Both the position numbers and the translations under genes were made by a program. Of a DNA stretch of 64,000 nucleotides, positions 35,830 to 46,642 are shown piece after piece (the stretch's first letter is position 1; every line of letters begins with the position of its first letter). The stretch is taken from the NCBI GenBank assembly GCA_964036155.1, contig OZ038422.1, forward strand, positions 37,037,201 through 37,101,200. The letters run 5' to 3'. The DNA comes from Diploscapter coronatus. Its lineage: Eukaryota; Nematoda; Chromadorea; Rhabditida; Rhabditidae. The notes under the pieces were generated by a model. The model was not told where the DNA came from and did no database searches. It was given only the letters and a program-made list of their open reading frames with translations.

Positions 35830-38765
35830 TCACAGCATTTCTGCCTCAGCGATGTGTTCCTCTTTGAGAGAAGGGCCGGGAAGCGAGTCGGACAGAGTCA
35901 TGTGGATTATCGCTGCTGGAGCCAGGCCCAAGTCGTTCAGAGACTTCTCTTCTGCAAACTCAAAATGAATATTCGGCATTCGGTTGCATATGAATGAATA
36001 ATTGTGCGCAAACGAGTAGATTCGATGAGTTATCGAAATGCAGAGTAGATAATAAGTTTGAAAGAAAACAATTGAGATGTGATTCATTAGAAAATGTTGT
36101 TTTTATTCCAAAAACTAGTTGATGAGCGAACGAAATGATAAATCTTGTTTCCACGAACTAATGAATTACCTGCACTAAGCACTTTGTTAGCGACAGGGTC
36201 TTTGAACTGGAATGTCATCGTTTCCGAGGAGAGAGTCGGGCAGACGAATTGACGGACTGCGTCCAGAGACTCGTACACTCCAAATGTGCCCTGCAAAAAT
36301 AAAATGGAATGTTAAAAAAACAACCAAAATACCTCGATAACGAAATGATCAGGCGTCTTGACTCGAATTAGAGTGTATTTGTACTTGTACTGTCTGAAAG
36401 TTCATTCATTTTAAATTTGTTCGCTGAAATTCTCCTACCTGAGCACATCTTTGCTCCTCATTTCCTGCGTCCTCAAACTTGTTAACTTCTTCGTTTCTTC
36501 CTCTCTCAGCCGCTGTTCTTTCTTCAACTCTTCGGGACTCAAATCGAAGAAATCCAATGGTAGTTTGGGCGTCTGCAGTCGCTTGCTTGGGTCAACTTTG
36601 TAGATCTGAAGAAGCCGAAATATTATTTCGCAAAATTCCGCAAATCATCTCGGCATCATTTCTAATCAGGAAAGAGTAAAATTCACTCGTTCCCGTCCCA
36701 ATTTAAATTTCAGCATGTTCTTTTTTCCAAAAAAAAATCAATTTTTTAAAGCTTGTTCCTATTATCAAATATTTCCTGAACCAACTTTCAAATTCCTGTG
36801 GATTTTGATGGGGACGCTCTGTCCATTTCTGAGAGCCTCGAGCGAATTCACCAGATCGCCAATGTCCTGCGCGCGGCCTTCCGACATCACGAGGAATTTC
36901 TCTGGTTCCGCATCCTGAAAATATAAGTTTTAGGGAAGAACAAAGGCTAAAATTTAGCCATTCAGCAGCTTTCGAAGCAGCTAGCTCATAAAACAGATTG
37001 CGTATCTTTTCGATAAGGTAAAATGGCTTTCTGTTTGAACTACCCATTTTTTTCTTTTCTACTACTCGCTCCTAACATTAGATGTGGGTTGATTGTGGGT
37101 AGGCCGAACAAAAGAGTAAAATATCACGTTTCTTTCTGTCTCTAGAAAAAAATATGTTATCTATCTCATTTCATATTTTAACCTGTTTGAGAAGCTGCAA
37201 GTCTGCTAATTTTGACATACCCCTTCAGGAGCTTCCTGTTTCTCCTCGAATCCAATCGTCTTGAGGAAGGCCATCCCGCCTCTGCAGGCTGCGATTCGTT
37301 CCTGAAAATCAATGAGATTTTCCTGGAATTAAAGCAGTCAAACCTGGAAAGCCCTGTTGGATATTTTGATCTTCCTGTATTTCGGATCGTCGGAATGCTC
37401 CAGAATGTTCGAGACGTACTTTCCGATTGTGTCGATACACGTCTGAAACCGAAACTTCGTCCTTCGATAGTATTTTTTTTTTAATTGCTGCGTTTTAAGA
37501 ATTTCGACAATCTCTTTTCACGTATCATAAAAGTGGGAATTTCATTTGAGCATAAAGGAGTGTATGTTCACGCATAATCTATTCTTTCGCCTTTATAAGT
37601 CATTTCACAAACCAACTTACATCCTTGGTCTGTTTGTGGTTAAGCGAATAGACCATGAAGATAGCCGAGATTATTCCATCTTCTGTCTCCAGCTGCGTTT
37701 CTAGATAACTTTCCAGTTCATCGAACAGCTAAAACATAATTTTCATTTTTTCTTCCAAGAAATAAAGAATTTCTTACTTCAGTCTTGGTTCTCGCGACGT
37801 TGTCTCCGAGAAAATCACAGGTGAAGTAGACACCCGAAATGGCCGGGGAGAAGTCGAATTCACGCACTTCGGTTTGAGCACTAGAGGGATGTTTATTAGG
37901 AAATCGGAGATTGAAAATGACATTTTTGTGTGTGATATGGCAAATTTTATAAAGACGGCGAAAAACCCACGAAATAATGTGCAAATTTCAATAATCCAGT
38001 GTCTACTTCATAGTAATTTGGTTAGAAAAAATATGATTCGTCAGGTCCCAAATGCGAAAATGTGAAAATATCTTACGGTGCAGGCTCCAGCCCGAGTTCC
38101 TTCATTCTGTATGCGGGATCGTTCCTTCTTCTTTCCTCTTCTAGCTCTCTTTGGGCCTGAACCATAAAAAATTAAACAAATGTCCATTTTTATTTCCTCA
38201 TACAATCAGCTGAATGTTCTTCTGTGTGGTGGTGAGTTGTGGTTTGTCATCCTTGAGGATCCTCTTGAGCGCTGCCTGAGCAGCCACATCTGCGGCAGCC
38301 ACTCTGTCCACTGAGCCACCCTGAAAGAGAATGACTAGTGATGAATGAAAAGCCTCTTCGAAGAATGCAGCTCAAACCGGATGCCCCCTTCCGGTTCCGG
38401 ATTTCTCCCAAACATAGCTTGCTGACAAATATCACGTCAGCTTTAATCAATACTTGGATAAACATTTCCCCTCGTTCGCGAAAGAAAGTATAAAATTTCT
38501 TTAAAATTCATAATTAAAAGAAAAACTCGATGCCTTCCGCAAGAATCACAAAGAATATTTCGTCATGACAAAAATTAACATTTCTTTTTGAAACGATAAG
38601 GAATCTAATGATTAGATGATATGAGACCTGACTAGACCCAGAGACGATGCTCGGTTTTGAGGAAGAAGAAGAAGAAGATTCATTGGTGAGTCGCTGCCCC
38701 TCGCCAGACTTCTTGAAATGCTTGTCCACTTTCTTCTTCTTCAGGAAACTCTTGAATGCATCCAT
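35830..38765 (-). CDS. ubxn-6: UBX domain protein 6 (UBXD1) homologue, p97/CDC-48 cofactor
   Basis: The ATG at 38765 starts MDAFKSFLKKKKVDKHFKKS with GEGQRL, matching the human UBXN6 N-terminus (FKSAGPGQKL), part of the p97-binding region. Further exons show SGVYFTCDFLGDN and a PUB domain (DTIGKYVSNILEH, YRKIKISNRAFQERIAACRG). The conserved LPLDFFDLSPEELKKEQRLR helix follows, then a C-terminal UBX domain (YTLIRVKTPDHFVIEGTFGV, SLNDLGLAPAAIIHMTLSDS). UBXN6 acts with p97 in endolysosomal sorting and ER-associated degradation; in C. elegans the homologue is ubxn-6. Domain order and length (about 430 residues) fit a full-length orthologue. Confidence 0.9.
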
Positions 38766-39111
38766 TTCTACCGATTAAGATCAATCACTCGTCCTTCCCT
38801 GAAGTTATTCAGATTTTCATTCTTTTTCAGTGCACTTGTATTAATTTCTTGTTCGTGTTTCAAAAATTCAGATACTATCAACAGAAGCAGAGGCTGCTAC
38901 TGAATCCAGGCAATTCGCGATGAAAGTGAATCCCGGTGATTAGAATCTTGATGGAAATTTTCACCGGCTAATACTATTTTCCCCCTATTCTAACCTTTTC
39001 CCCCATCTTTTTTCATAGGAATTCAATAGTCACCAGGATTTACCAGAATTCAGAATCAGACAAGGCATAAAGTGGAGATTTATTTTCGAAAAGAATCGAA
39101 ATTTCTTCTTC
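38766..39111. other. Intergenic between two minus-strand genes
   Basis: The 346 bases contain the 3' UTR of the small membrane protein gene and the upstream region of ubxn-6. Nothing further was recognised. Confidence 0.3.
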
Positions 39112-39769
39112 CTAATCAAGTAGCTCACTTGCAACTTTCTCCTTTTCGACCTGCTGTTTCCGAGCCTTTTCGATCTCCTCTCTGAGCGAGAAGTCAGCAA
39201 TGATGGGCGAGTAGTACTGCCAGGTGATGTGCGTGCAGAGCGACACAATCACCAACAGACTCGACAGCAGCAGACCGAGGTACACCTGCAAGAAACTGGT
39301 TGTAACGAAAAATTGCGAAATTTTTAAAACTAGTCGACTGAAAATTGAATGTGCTGAATGTCAACCATAACGAAAATTATGTTCACTTGGGCAGGGGGAT
39401 AAAGAAAATTCTCTATAGATTTTTCTAAACTGCAAATCAACTAAATTCATGAGAATTTGAAGAAGAAAACACGAGAAAATGATCAAAATTTCGCAATAAT
39501 CTGTTACTTTCCTGAAGTCATTTTAATTCTGTTTCTGCGAGGAATCATGAATAGTTTTCTTCTAAATTCACCTGCTGTTTGTCAACGAGGAAGTGCGTGG
39601 AGATGAGATTGACGAGAGACTCGAGAAAGATGAGGAATGGATGGGTTTGTTCGGGGTCTGTGAAGGCAGTTGCAGAAGGGGACAAAAGGGTCTGCTCTCT
39701 GACAGAGTCGAGGTCCTCCTGCTCGCCAGACAGCACCACTTCCCCTGCCACTGGGGACACGCTGCTCAT
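39112..39769 (-). CDS. Small single-pass membrane protein, function unknown
   Basis: Two exons (39769-39572 and 39285-39112) give 123 residues. The N-terminal half is acidic and polar (VLSGEQEDLDSVREQ), then FLIFLESLVNLISTHFLVDK. Exon 2 begins with a clear membrane segment (VYLGLLLSSLLVIVSLCTHI), followed by WQYYSPIIADFSLREEIEKA and a charged helix (RKQQVEKEKVAS) ending in LLD. The start is placed at the first ATG of the frame (MSSVSPVAGE); the upstream in-frame TTG codon is not used. I do not recognise the family. It is divergent from pfd-4, with 209 bases between start codons. Confidence 0.65.
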
Positions 39770-39978
39770 CCACCGGAAACGCAAGAAAATCGAGAATGTG
39801 CAGAGCTCCTCACGATTTTCGATCGAAAATTCACTGCATTTATGCGGCTAACATGATTTTCTTTTCTTCGAGCGTAACCACAGGACGCTATGAAGGCATA
39901 GAATTCATAAGGTCGTGTTCGCGAGTTTTTTTACTTTTGTTTTTATTTTAATTCTATTTTTTCAATTCAGCCTCGAAA
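39770..39978. promoter_or_regulatory. Divergent promoter region of the membrane protein gene and pfd-4
   Basis: The two start codons are 209 bases apart on opposite strands, so regulatory sequence must be shared or closely packed. A TTTTTCAATTCAG acceptor lies eight bases before the pfd-4 start and is a likely trans-splice site. No specific factor sites are claimed. Confidence 0.45.
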
Positions 39979-41354
39979 ATGACGACTCCAGCAGCGAACG
40001 TGACCGTGGAAGACCAGAAGCTCATCAACAAATTCGCCAGACTCTATCAGAATTTCACGCAATTGAAGGTTTTTCATATCTTCTGATTTTTAAAAAATTA
40101 ATTTTCGATTTTCAGGAAGAAATAAAAGAGTTGACGAACGAGGTGCAGAATCTGAACGAGGCAGCGGACGAGCTGCTGCTGCTGGATGGAGACGACGCGG
40201 CCTCCGTCCCGCTCAGAATCGGCAAGGTTTTCGTCCATTTCGACTCGGTGAGAAAACACGATTTGAACGAGATTGTCTCCTGTAAAGTTCATCTACTCCC
40301 AACAAGAATAGGTTAGGGCACGACCATGTAGAGTTAATAGTCCAAACATCAAGCTCAATTAGCTGATTACTTGGAAACAACAAAATACTACCCAAACTTA
40401 ATTCAACCCTAGTTAAAATAGTGGATGAATTTTACAATTGGATGAACGATGAACTAGATACATTGGAATAAAAGCCTGGCAGAACAATAAATAATTGTTC
40501 AGGATGAAATGGGCACGAAGCTCGAAGGAATGAAGGAAGCCGCGCAGGCAAAACTCAACGAAGCAGAGGTGGGTCGCTTTATGATTATGTCAGACAAGTA
40601 TTAAGCTTGATTCATTCGTTCGTTTGAATTTGAATCCTTCATCTCGTCTGGTTTTCTTGAAATGATTATCAGATTTATCAAGCAAGATTGATTTTCTACA
40701 AAAGCATCCAGCATTCCGATTTCGAATTTGTAGCTTTCTTTATTCTAATTGCGTTTGCAAGTTAGTAAACTCATGTGAGCATTTTTGAATCATTTATTCT
40801 TGCATATTCTATATATTTTTTAAACTTTTATCATTGGATCTGAGACGATTCAAATGGGTGAATGAATAAAACTAAGAATAGAAAAGAAGACCTATTCCTT
40901 TCGTTATCTATATTTCACATCACGCATACAGGCTTGTTGGATTCAATCTGATCCGATGTGTCGAATCGTGATTTTTGAAAAAAAAACTTCGGTTCGGATT
41001 TTCTGAAAATATCGGATTGGATTGAGGGAGTAACAAGTCGGATTGCAAATTTTTCAATGCGCCAAAAGGCTGGAATCACGCAATTACTTTGGCTGAAAAT
41101 TATAAATCAAAAAATTCTTATTTTTCCCGATGAATTTCTGTAAATTGTACTTTCTTATGCGAGATTCATTTTCAATGAACTTTCTCTCCTGTTATCAAAT
41201 AAAGTCGCGAATTAAAAGGCTGACTATTTATCTTACTTCGAAAAAGTAATGTCATTCATTTCAGTCGAAGAACGGTGGAATCCAGGCAGAAATGGATCAG
41301 CTGAAGAAGTTGCTGTACGGCAAATTCGGCGACAGAATCAATCTCGAAGGATAG
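39979..41354 (+). CDS. pfd-4: Prefoldin subunit 4
   Basis: Four exons (39979-40068, 40116-40247, 40503-40568, 41265-41354) encode 125 residues of the beta-type prefoldin fold. An N-terminal coiled coil (VEDQKLINKFARLYQNFTQL, EEIKELTNEVQNLNEAADEL) is followed by the beta-hairpin core (PLRIGKVFVHFDSDEMG) and a C-terminal coiled coil (AEMDQLKKLLYGKFGDRINL). Prefoldin is the hexameric cytosolic chaperone that delivers actin and tubulin to the CCT chaperonin. Human PFDN4 is 134 residues, so this is complete. Neighbouring gspd-1 on the same strand matches, from memory, the C. elegans arrangement on cosmid B0035. Confidence 0.93.
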
Positions 41355-41379
41355 GATATCTTCATTCTCTTATATCGTA

Positions 41380-41493
41380 TGATCGGAACTTCATTTCAAA
41401 TTTTTGAGACCGGAACCATCTTGCAATTTTTGCTTTAGCGATCTGAATAATTGATCTCAAAATTGTTCGAAACCTGAGTCGAAGTTCCGGTCA
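41380..41493. repeat. Imperfect fold-back repeat after pfd-4
   Basis: TGATCGGAACTTCATTTCAA at 41380, running to 41408, pairs imperfectly with 41456-41493 (ends GAAGTTCCGGTCA). It lies just after the pfd-4 stop, so it could form a hairpin in its 3' UTR. Confidence 0.55.
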
Positions 41494-42701
41494 TTTTTAC
41501 CTACTTTATTGTTTTTTCTTTTCGTTTTTGTTTGATAAAGTTATTTCAAGTGGGAATCTGCTTCTTTTCTGCAGCAATCGATTTGCTTGTATGGCAGGCT
41601 CAGGCCTTATCTCCAAACATATCAACTCATAAATATTCTCGTACGATTTTTGCATCTCGCGTCATTTTCTTGGTTGTTTTCTTTGTTTCTTTCAATCGAG
41701 CCATTTCATTCTTATCCAATCGCACCATTTATGGATCTGTTCATTTCCTTCGCATTGCTAACTGCTAATAATCAATTTTCAAGTTGTTTTGTGTCATTCT
41801 TCTCCAATTTGAACCGCACAAACAAGTTGCATTCTTTCTCTTTCTCTATTTTCCAGTCAATTTTAATTCGATGTTTGCCATGGGCTCTGCTCTCTCGATG
41901 AATTGTCATCATTCTTCCCTTTCCTCCCCTTTCTAACCTTTCAATCCTTTCTACAGGCTGCTTGCATCTTTCCCCTTCCCCTTCACTTCACTTCATGATG
42001 ACATTTCAGTAAACAAAAGTTCATTCTCTTCCTCCATTCACATTTAATTCATTCACATTTCATCTCCTCATTCACAATCATTTTGTCAAAAACGCTTAAT
42101 TCAACTTGGCTTTCGAAGTTGGCTTTTTATTCCTTTCCTTTCAGCCGCTTTTTGATTCGCTGCCTTTCGTCAGCCATTTGTTGTTCTCTGTTTCTGTCTG
42201 CATTCCCCCCTTTCTTTCGAAATACGAGACGAGACTCCCATTTTTCCCATTGCAATTTTTCATTTTCGTTCAAAACTTGCCGCATTTAAGTCGAATTAGC
42301 GCGAGTTTGAGTAGTTTTTACTCATAATGAACTCATCTACAATCAGCATTGAAGCAGTGCTTAGAGAGAATTAATTTCGATTGCGATGAGAATGAAGAAA
42401 AAGGCAAAATTACAAATGGTCACCTCTTAATTTCTCCAATTCGACTTCAATCAGTTCACTCTTTGTCAGGGTCACTCTCCATTCATTCCCATTAGTGGCT
42501 ACTGCTTTAATTTCTATTTTCTACCCTCTTTTCTAAGTACATCAAATTTGAATTCAACGCTATGACGCCACTCACTTTGTACGGTTGTTTGTTGTTTTTA
42601 TATCTCAATCAAATCAAATGCAGAAATCATGTGTGATTTTCAGAGTCTTTCTTCTCGCGTCTGTTTCTCTGTGTTCTGGCCAACAAAATAACAGCCAAGA
42701 A
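41494..42701. other. Intergenic between pfd-4 and gspd-1, pyrimidine-rich
   Basis: About 1.2 kb, strongly T/C-rich on the plus strand between 41500 and 42300, with several T-rich open frames that look like composition effects. The gspd-1 promoter and 5' UTR are expected at the right end; a TTTTCAG acceptor lies about 50 bases before its start codon. Confidence 0.35.
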
Positions 42702-45700
42702 ATGAATCAACAAATGAGTGGTGAGTAGATGATTTTTTTCATTCAACAATGATCATTTTCTTAGATCATTGCAATAATACTGATATTATGAGAATAGGGA
42801 ATACTTTTGTTTGTTTTACAACACAAAAATGAAATGTTGCAGGTTTGGCAGTGACGAGTCCATCCCGCGAACGAGCCATGTCCGCATCGACGCCTCTCAC
42901 GAAGGAGATCATTCAATATCTGAGGGATTCCATGGCACAGAATCTCAAATTCGAAACGCCTCATGTCTTCGTTGTGTTTGGAGCTTCGGTAGCCATTCAC
43001 ATTTTTTCTCGAAACTTTAGTTGATTCCCATTTTTTTCAAAGAGTTTGATAATTTATTTAACGTTTACGAAATACTTCCCATAAAATTATTCAAAAAATT
43101 GATATTTTAGGGAGACTTGGCGAAGAAGAAAATCTTCCCAACCCTTTGGTGGCTGTTCCGCGACCACCTTCTTCCGAACAACACTATGTTCGTGGGCTAT
43201 GCTCGATCCAACATGACTATCGAGCAATTGAGGGCCAGTTTCGAGAAGAATTGCAAGGTAGGCCCATTACTAATCGATTGCATTTTCTTACAAGATAATT
43301 ATGACTTTTTTCCGAAAAAGTGACAAAATGATTGCATCGTAAATTTTCTCACGTTCTTATCAGCTTTATCACATTTTCAGGTTCGCGACGGGGAGAAAAG
43401 TCTCTTCGAGGAGTTCATCAAGAAATGCTCTTACATTCAAGTAAGGATTATTTTCCCTTAAACTTTGAACTATAAGCGATTAGCGAGGAAATCTTTAGGG
43501 TCAATACGACAAAGCTGCGGGTTTCGTTGCCTTGAAGACGTTTATCGATGAATTCCAGAAAGTCAGCAATAATCGTGAGGAATATTGACTGAAAAATAAT
43601 TATCTTAAAAAATCCAGAGCCCGTGAACCGTCTCTATTATTTGGCGGTGCCTCCATCCGTGTTTGAAGCTATTTCCACTCAACTCGCAGCTAACAACAAA
43701 GACAATGGGTTACTGATTTTTTCTATAATTTTCATTCTTATCATTCGTTCGACATGCAATTTATGTAGATGAAATTCATTTAGTTTGAAAAAAGCATAGC
43801 AAAATGCTATATGTTCATAAAAGAAAAATTTGAAAATGACAAGACTTGACGACAACACGATTTACAATAAGAAGTAATAAGTCTTGTCATTTTCGAATTG
43901 TCGAAAATGGAAAAGCAACTTGGCTTTTCTAATGAATATGTGAGAATGTTGAGAGAAAAATTCTGTTCAGTACAATATTTCTTATCTTCAGCGACTCATG
44001 GACCCGCCTCATCATCGAGAAGCCTTTCGGCTACGACTTGGACTCCTCCACCAAACTCTCCAAGCATTTGTCGTCGCTATTCAAGGAAGATCAAATTTAC
44101 CGCATCGATCACTATCTCGGAAAGGAAATGGTACAGAATTTGATGGTTCTGAGGTACATTCCATTCGAATATTTCCCTTCCAAAAGATTATTCTTTCAGA
44201 TTTGGCAACCGAATTTTGGGTCCTTCGTGGAACCGTGACAACATCGCCTCTGTGATGATTTCTTTCAAGGAGGATTTCGGCACGATGGGAAGAGGCGGAT
44301 ATTTCGATAAGTCCGGAATTATTCGGTTGGAGTTTTAAATCTTGGCATGTTTTTATCTAGAATTTCAGTGATGTGATGCAGAACCACTTAATGCAGATTC
44401 TGACTCTGGTTGCGATGGAGAAGCCAGCCTCGCTGAAGGCAGAGGACATTCGAGACGAGAAGGTCAAAGTGCTCAAGGCCATCAGACCCATCGAGTTGAA
44501 AGACATCGTAGTCGGACAGTACGCTGCCAATCCCGAAATGAACGGTCAGTTTTTCATTTTTTTTTTTTTAAATTCTTTCTGTAAGATATTTTCAAAGCAT
44601 CAAAATAACAAGAATAACGAGTTGGCTATTTTTAGTGTTTACATTTGACGTTGTGTCTAAAAGAGTTTATTTACGTTTCACCCACATAGTTTGATGAACT
44701 TTACCATTGAAGAGTATTTACTTTCAAGTGGTATAGAGAAGTTTACATTTTCAGTGTAATTACATTCCATAAAATTACACTGGAAAATATTTGAGAAAAG
44801 TATAACGAGACGTCACTATTTTGCCGATACAAATGAATTCTTTCAGACCCCGACGCGAAACTCGGCTATTTGGACGATGAAGGCGTGCCGAAGGACTCAG
44901 TCACTCCCACCTACGCACTGGGAGTGTTCAACGTGCACAATGAACGATGGGAGGGGGTGCCCTTCTTCCTCAGATGTGGAAAAGGTTGGACATTTTTCTC
45001 GAGAAAAATGTTTATATTAGGGCATTCCTTAATTCGTTCATTATGAAGAAAGAAATCGTTATCATAACTTCATGAAGGATTATGAAAGTTGATAAGTGCG
45101 CGAAAAAATGCGAAGTGACTTGTCTAACATTATGCAAGTTCATCAACTTTCAAACGATGATTATGCTTCATAAAAATTGAATATGGGAAAAAATATAAGA
45201 AAACCTAATAAATTTCAGCTCTGAATGAACGAAAAGCGGAAGTCCGAATTCAATTCAAAGAAGTCAACGGAGATATTTATCCACCAGGAGATTTGAAGAG
45301 GTCTGTTAAATTTGTAGCATATGAATTTTAGGGAAGAATTTTAGAAGTGAACTAGTGATGCGAGTGCAGCCGAACGAGGCAGTTTATATGAAGATAATGA
45401 CGAAGAAGCCAGGCATGGGATTTGGGGTCGAAGAGACCGAGCTCGATCTCACCTACAACAATCGATACAAGGCTAGAATTTATTCAAATTAAGAAGTTTA
45501 TGATAAGTTTTTCTCCTGTCGTTGCTATGAAAATTACTCCTGAACATGTAGGAAAATAAGATATAAATTTTGGTTTCAGATACTTTTATTCTCAAGATTT
45601 GAAGTGAGTATTTACGTTCCAAATCTGATTGTGAGTAATTTTATCTCAAGCGCTATTTCTCTTTTTTGCTTTGGAATAAAAATTCACTTTTGCTAAAACT

Positions 45701-46294
45701 ATACTCACTTCATTCTTTGGGACAAAAGTACTCCCATCATAAAATCTATTCAGCCCATATTTTATTCTTTCAGGACGTCCGTTTGCCGGATGCCTACGAG
45801 CGTCTTCTGTTGGAGGTGTTTATGGGCTCTCAGATCAACTTCGTCCGCACCGATGAATTGGAATATGCCTGGAAAATCATCACTCCCATTCTCAAGGAGC
45901 TCGAGGAAAAGAAAGTCAAACCTGTGCAATACAAATTTGGAAGGTGGGCCATTTGACAATTTTGTTCTTATCAATAGAGGAAAAAACAAACATTATTTGA
46001 ATCACTCGGAATTGGAATCGCAGTCGAACTTGAAATTTTTCGTTATCCTCCATTTCCAAATTGAAACTTTCTCAATATCGGAATCGGAATTCCGAATATG
46101 CGAACACGCGAACACTCCTCTTCCAACCTTCTATAGAAATGGTAGAGCTGAAGAACGACACAAATCAAATCATTCATTTTTAATATTCCATTTTCAGTCG
46201 TGGTCCGACAGAAGCGGATGAGTTGATGAAGAAGCACGGATTCGTGTTCACTGGAACCTACAAATGGACTGCGCCTTCTGAGAACAAGCTTTGA
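42702..46294 (+). CDS. gspd-1: Glucose-6-phosphate 1-dehydrogenase
   Basis: The enzyme oxidises glucose 6-phosphate with NADP+ at the entry of the pentose phosphate pathway. Fourteen exons splice in frame to about 520 residues. The NADP-binding fingerprint [20 protein letters not shown] spans exons 2-3. The substrate-binding and catalytic segment [20 protein letters not shown] follows, with EKPFG before it. C-terminal landmarks are [30 protein letters not shown] and [14 protein letters not shown]. The start at 42702 (MNQQMS) is the first in-frame ATG after an upstream acceptor. Exon 12 ends at 45471 with a GC donor rather than GT, required by the conserved [15 protein letters not shown] joint. 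All key residues are present. Confidence 0.95.
43832..43894. repeat. 63-bp hairpin-forming inverted repeat
   Basis: GAAAATGACAAGACTT (43832-43847) is the exact reverse complement of 43879-43894, with a 31-base loop. It lies in intron 6 of the gspd-1 homologue (43709-43991). Confidence 0.9.
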
Positions 46295-46642
46295 AGATGG
46301 TGATTTTCTACTTACACATATCCTATCGAGTGTGGGTTAGCTTTCAGATTACTCCCTTTAGAAAATTTATGATTTTCATGAAAACTTTATGAATAGGATC
46401 TCCTCTCTTTCTCATTACATCCAAACCTTCCAAGTTCAGTATTTATTCTTTTTTGTTGTTGTAAATTTCGATATGATCTAAATTAGAAATTCAGAGTATG
46501 TTTTAGAAAACGAAATTTTATTTTATGAAAATGAAAATGTTTAAATTAAAAATTGAATAAATTACTAAATGGCAGCGACAAAGAATGGCAAGAGATTTTT
46601 TGTTTGAAAATGGAATAGAAAATAATAAAGTTCCTAATTCGT
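46295..46642. other. 3' convergent region of gspd-1 and the L1CAM gene
   Basis: The two genes end tail to tail. An AATAAA signal at about 46555 suits gspd-1. No gene was seen. Confidence 0.4.

Noticed and set aside
42083..42327. Overlapping plus-strand frames in the pfd-4/gspd-1 gap
   Set aside because: Phe/Ser/Leu-rich translations produced by T/C-rich DNA; no support as genes.
45666..45956. Plus-strand frame that looks like an independent 96-residue gene
   Set aside because: It is exon 13 of the G6PD gene read together with the end of the preceding intron.
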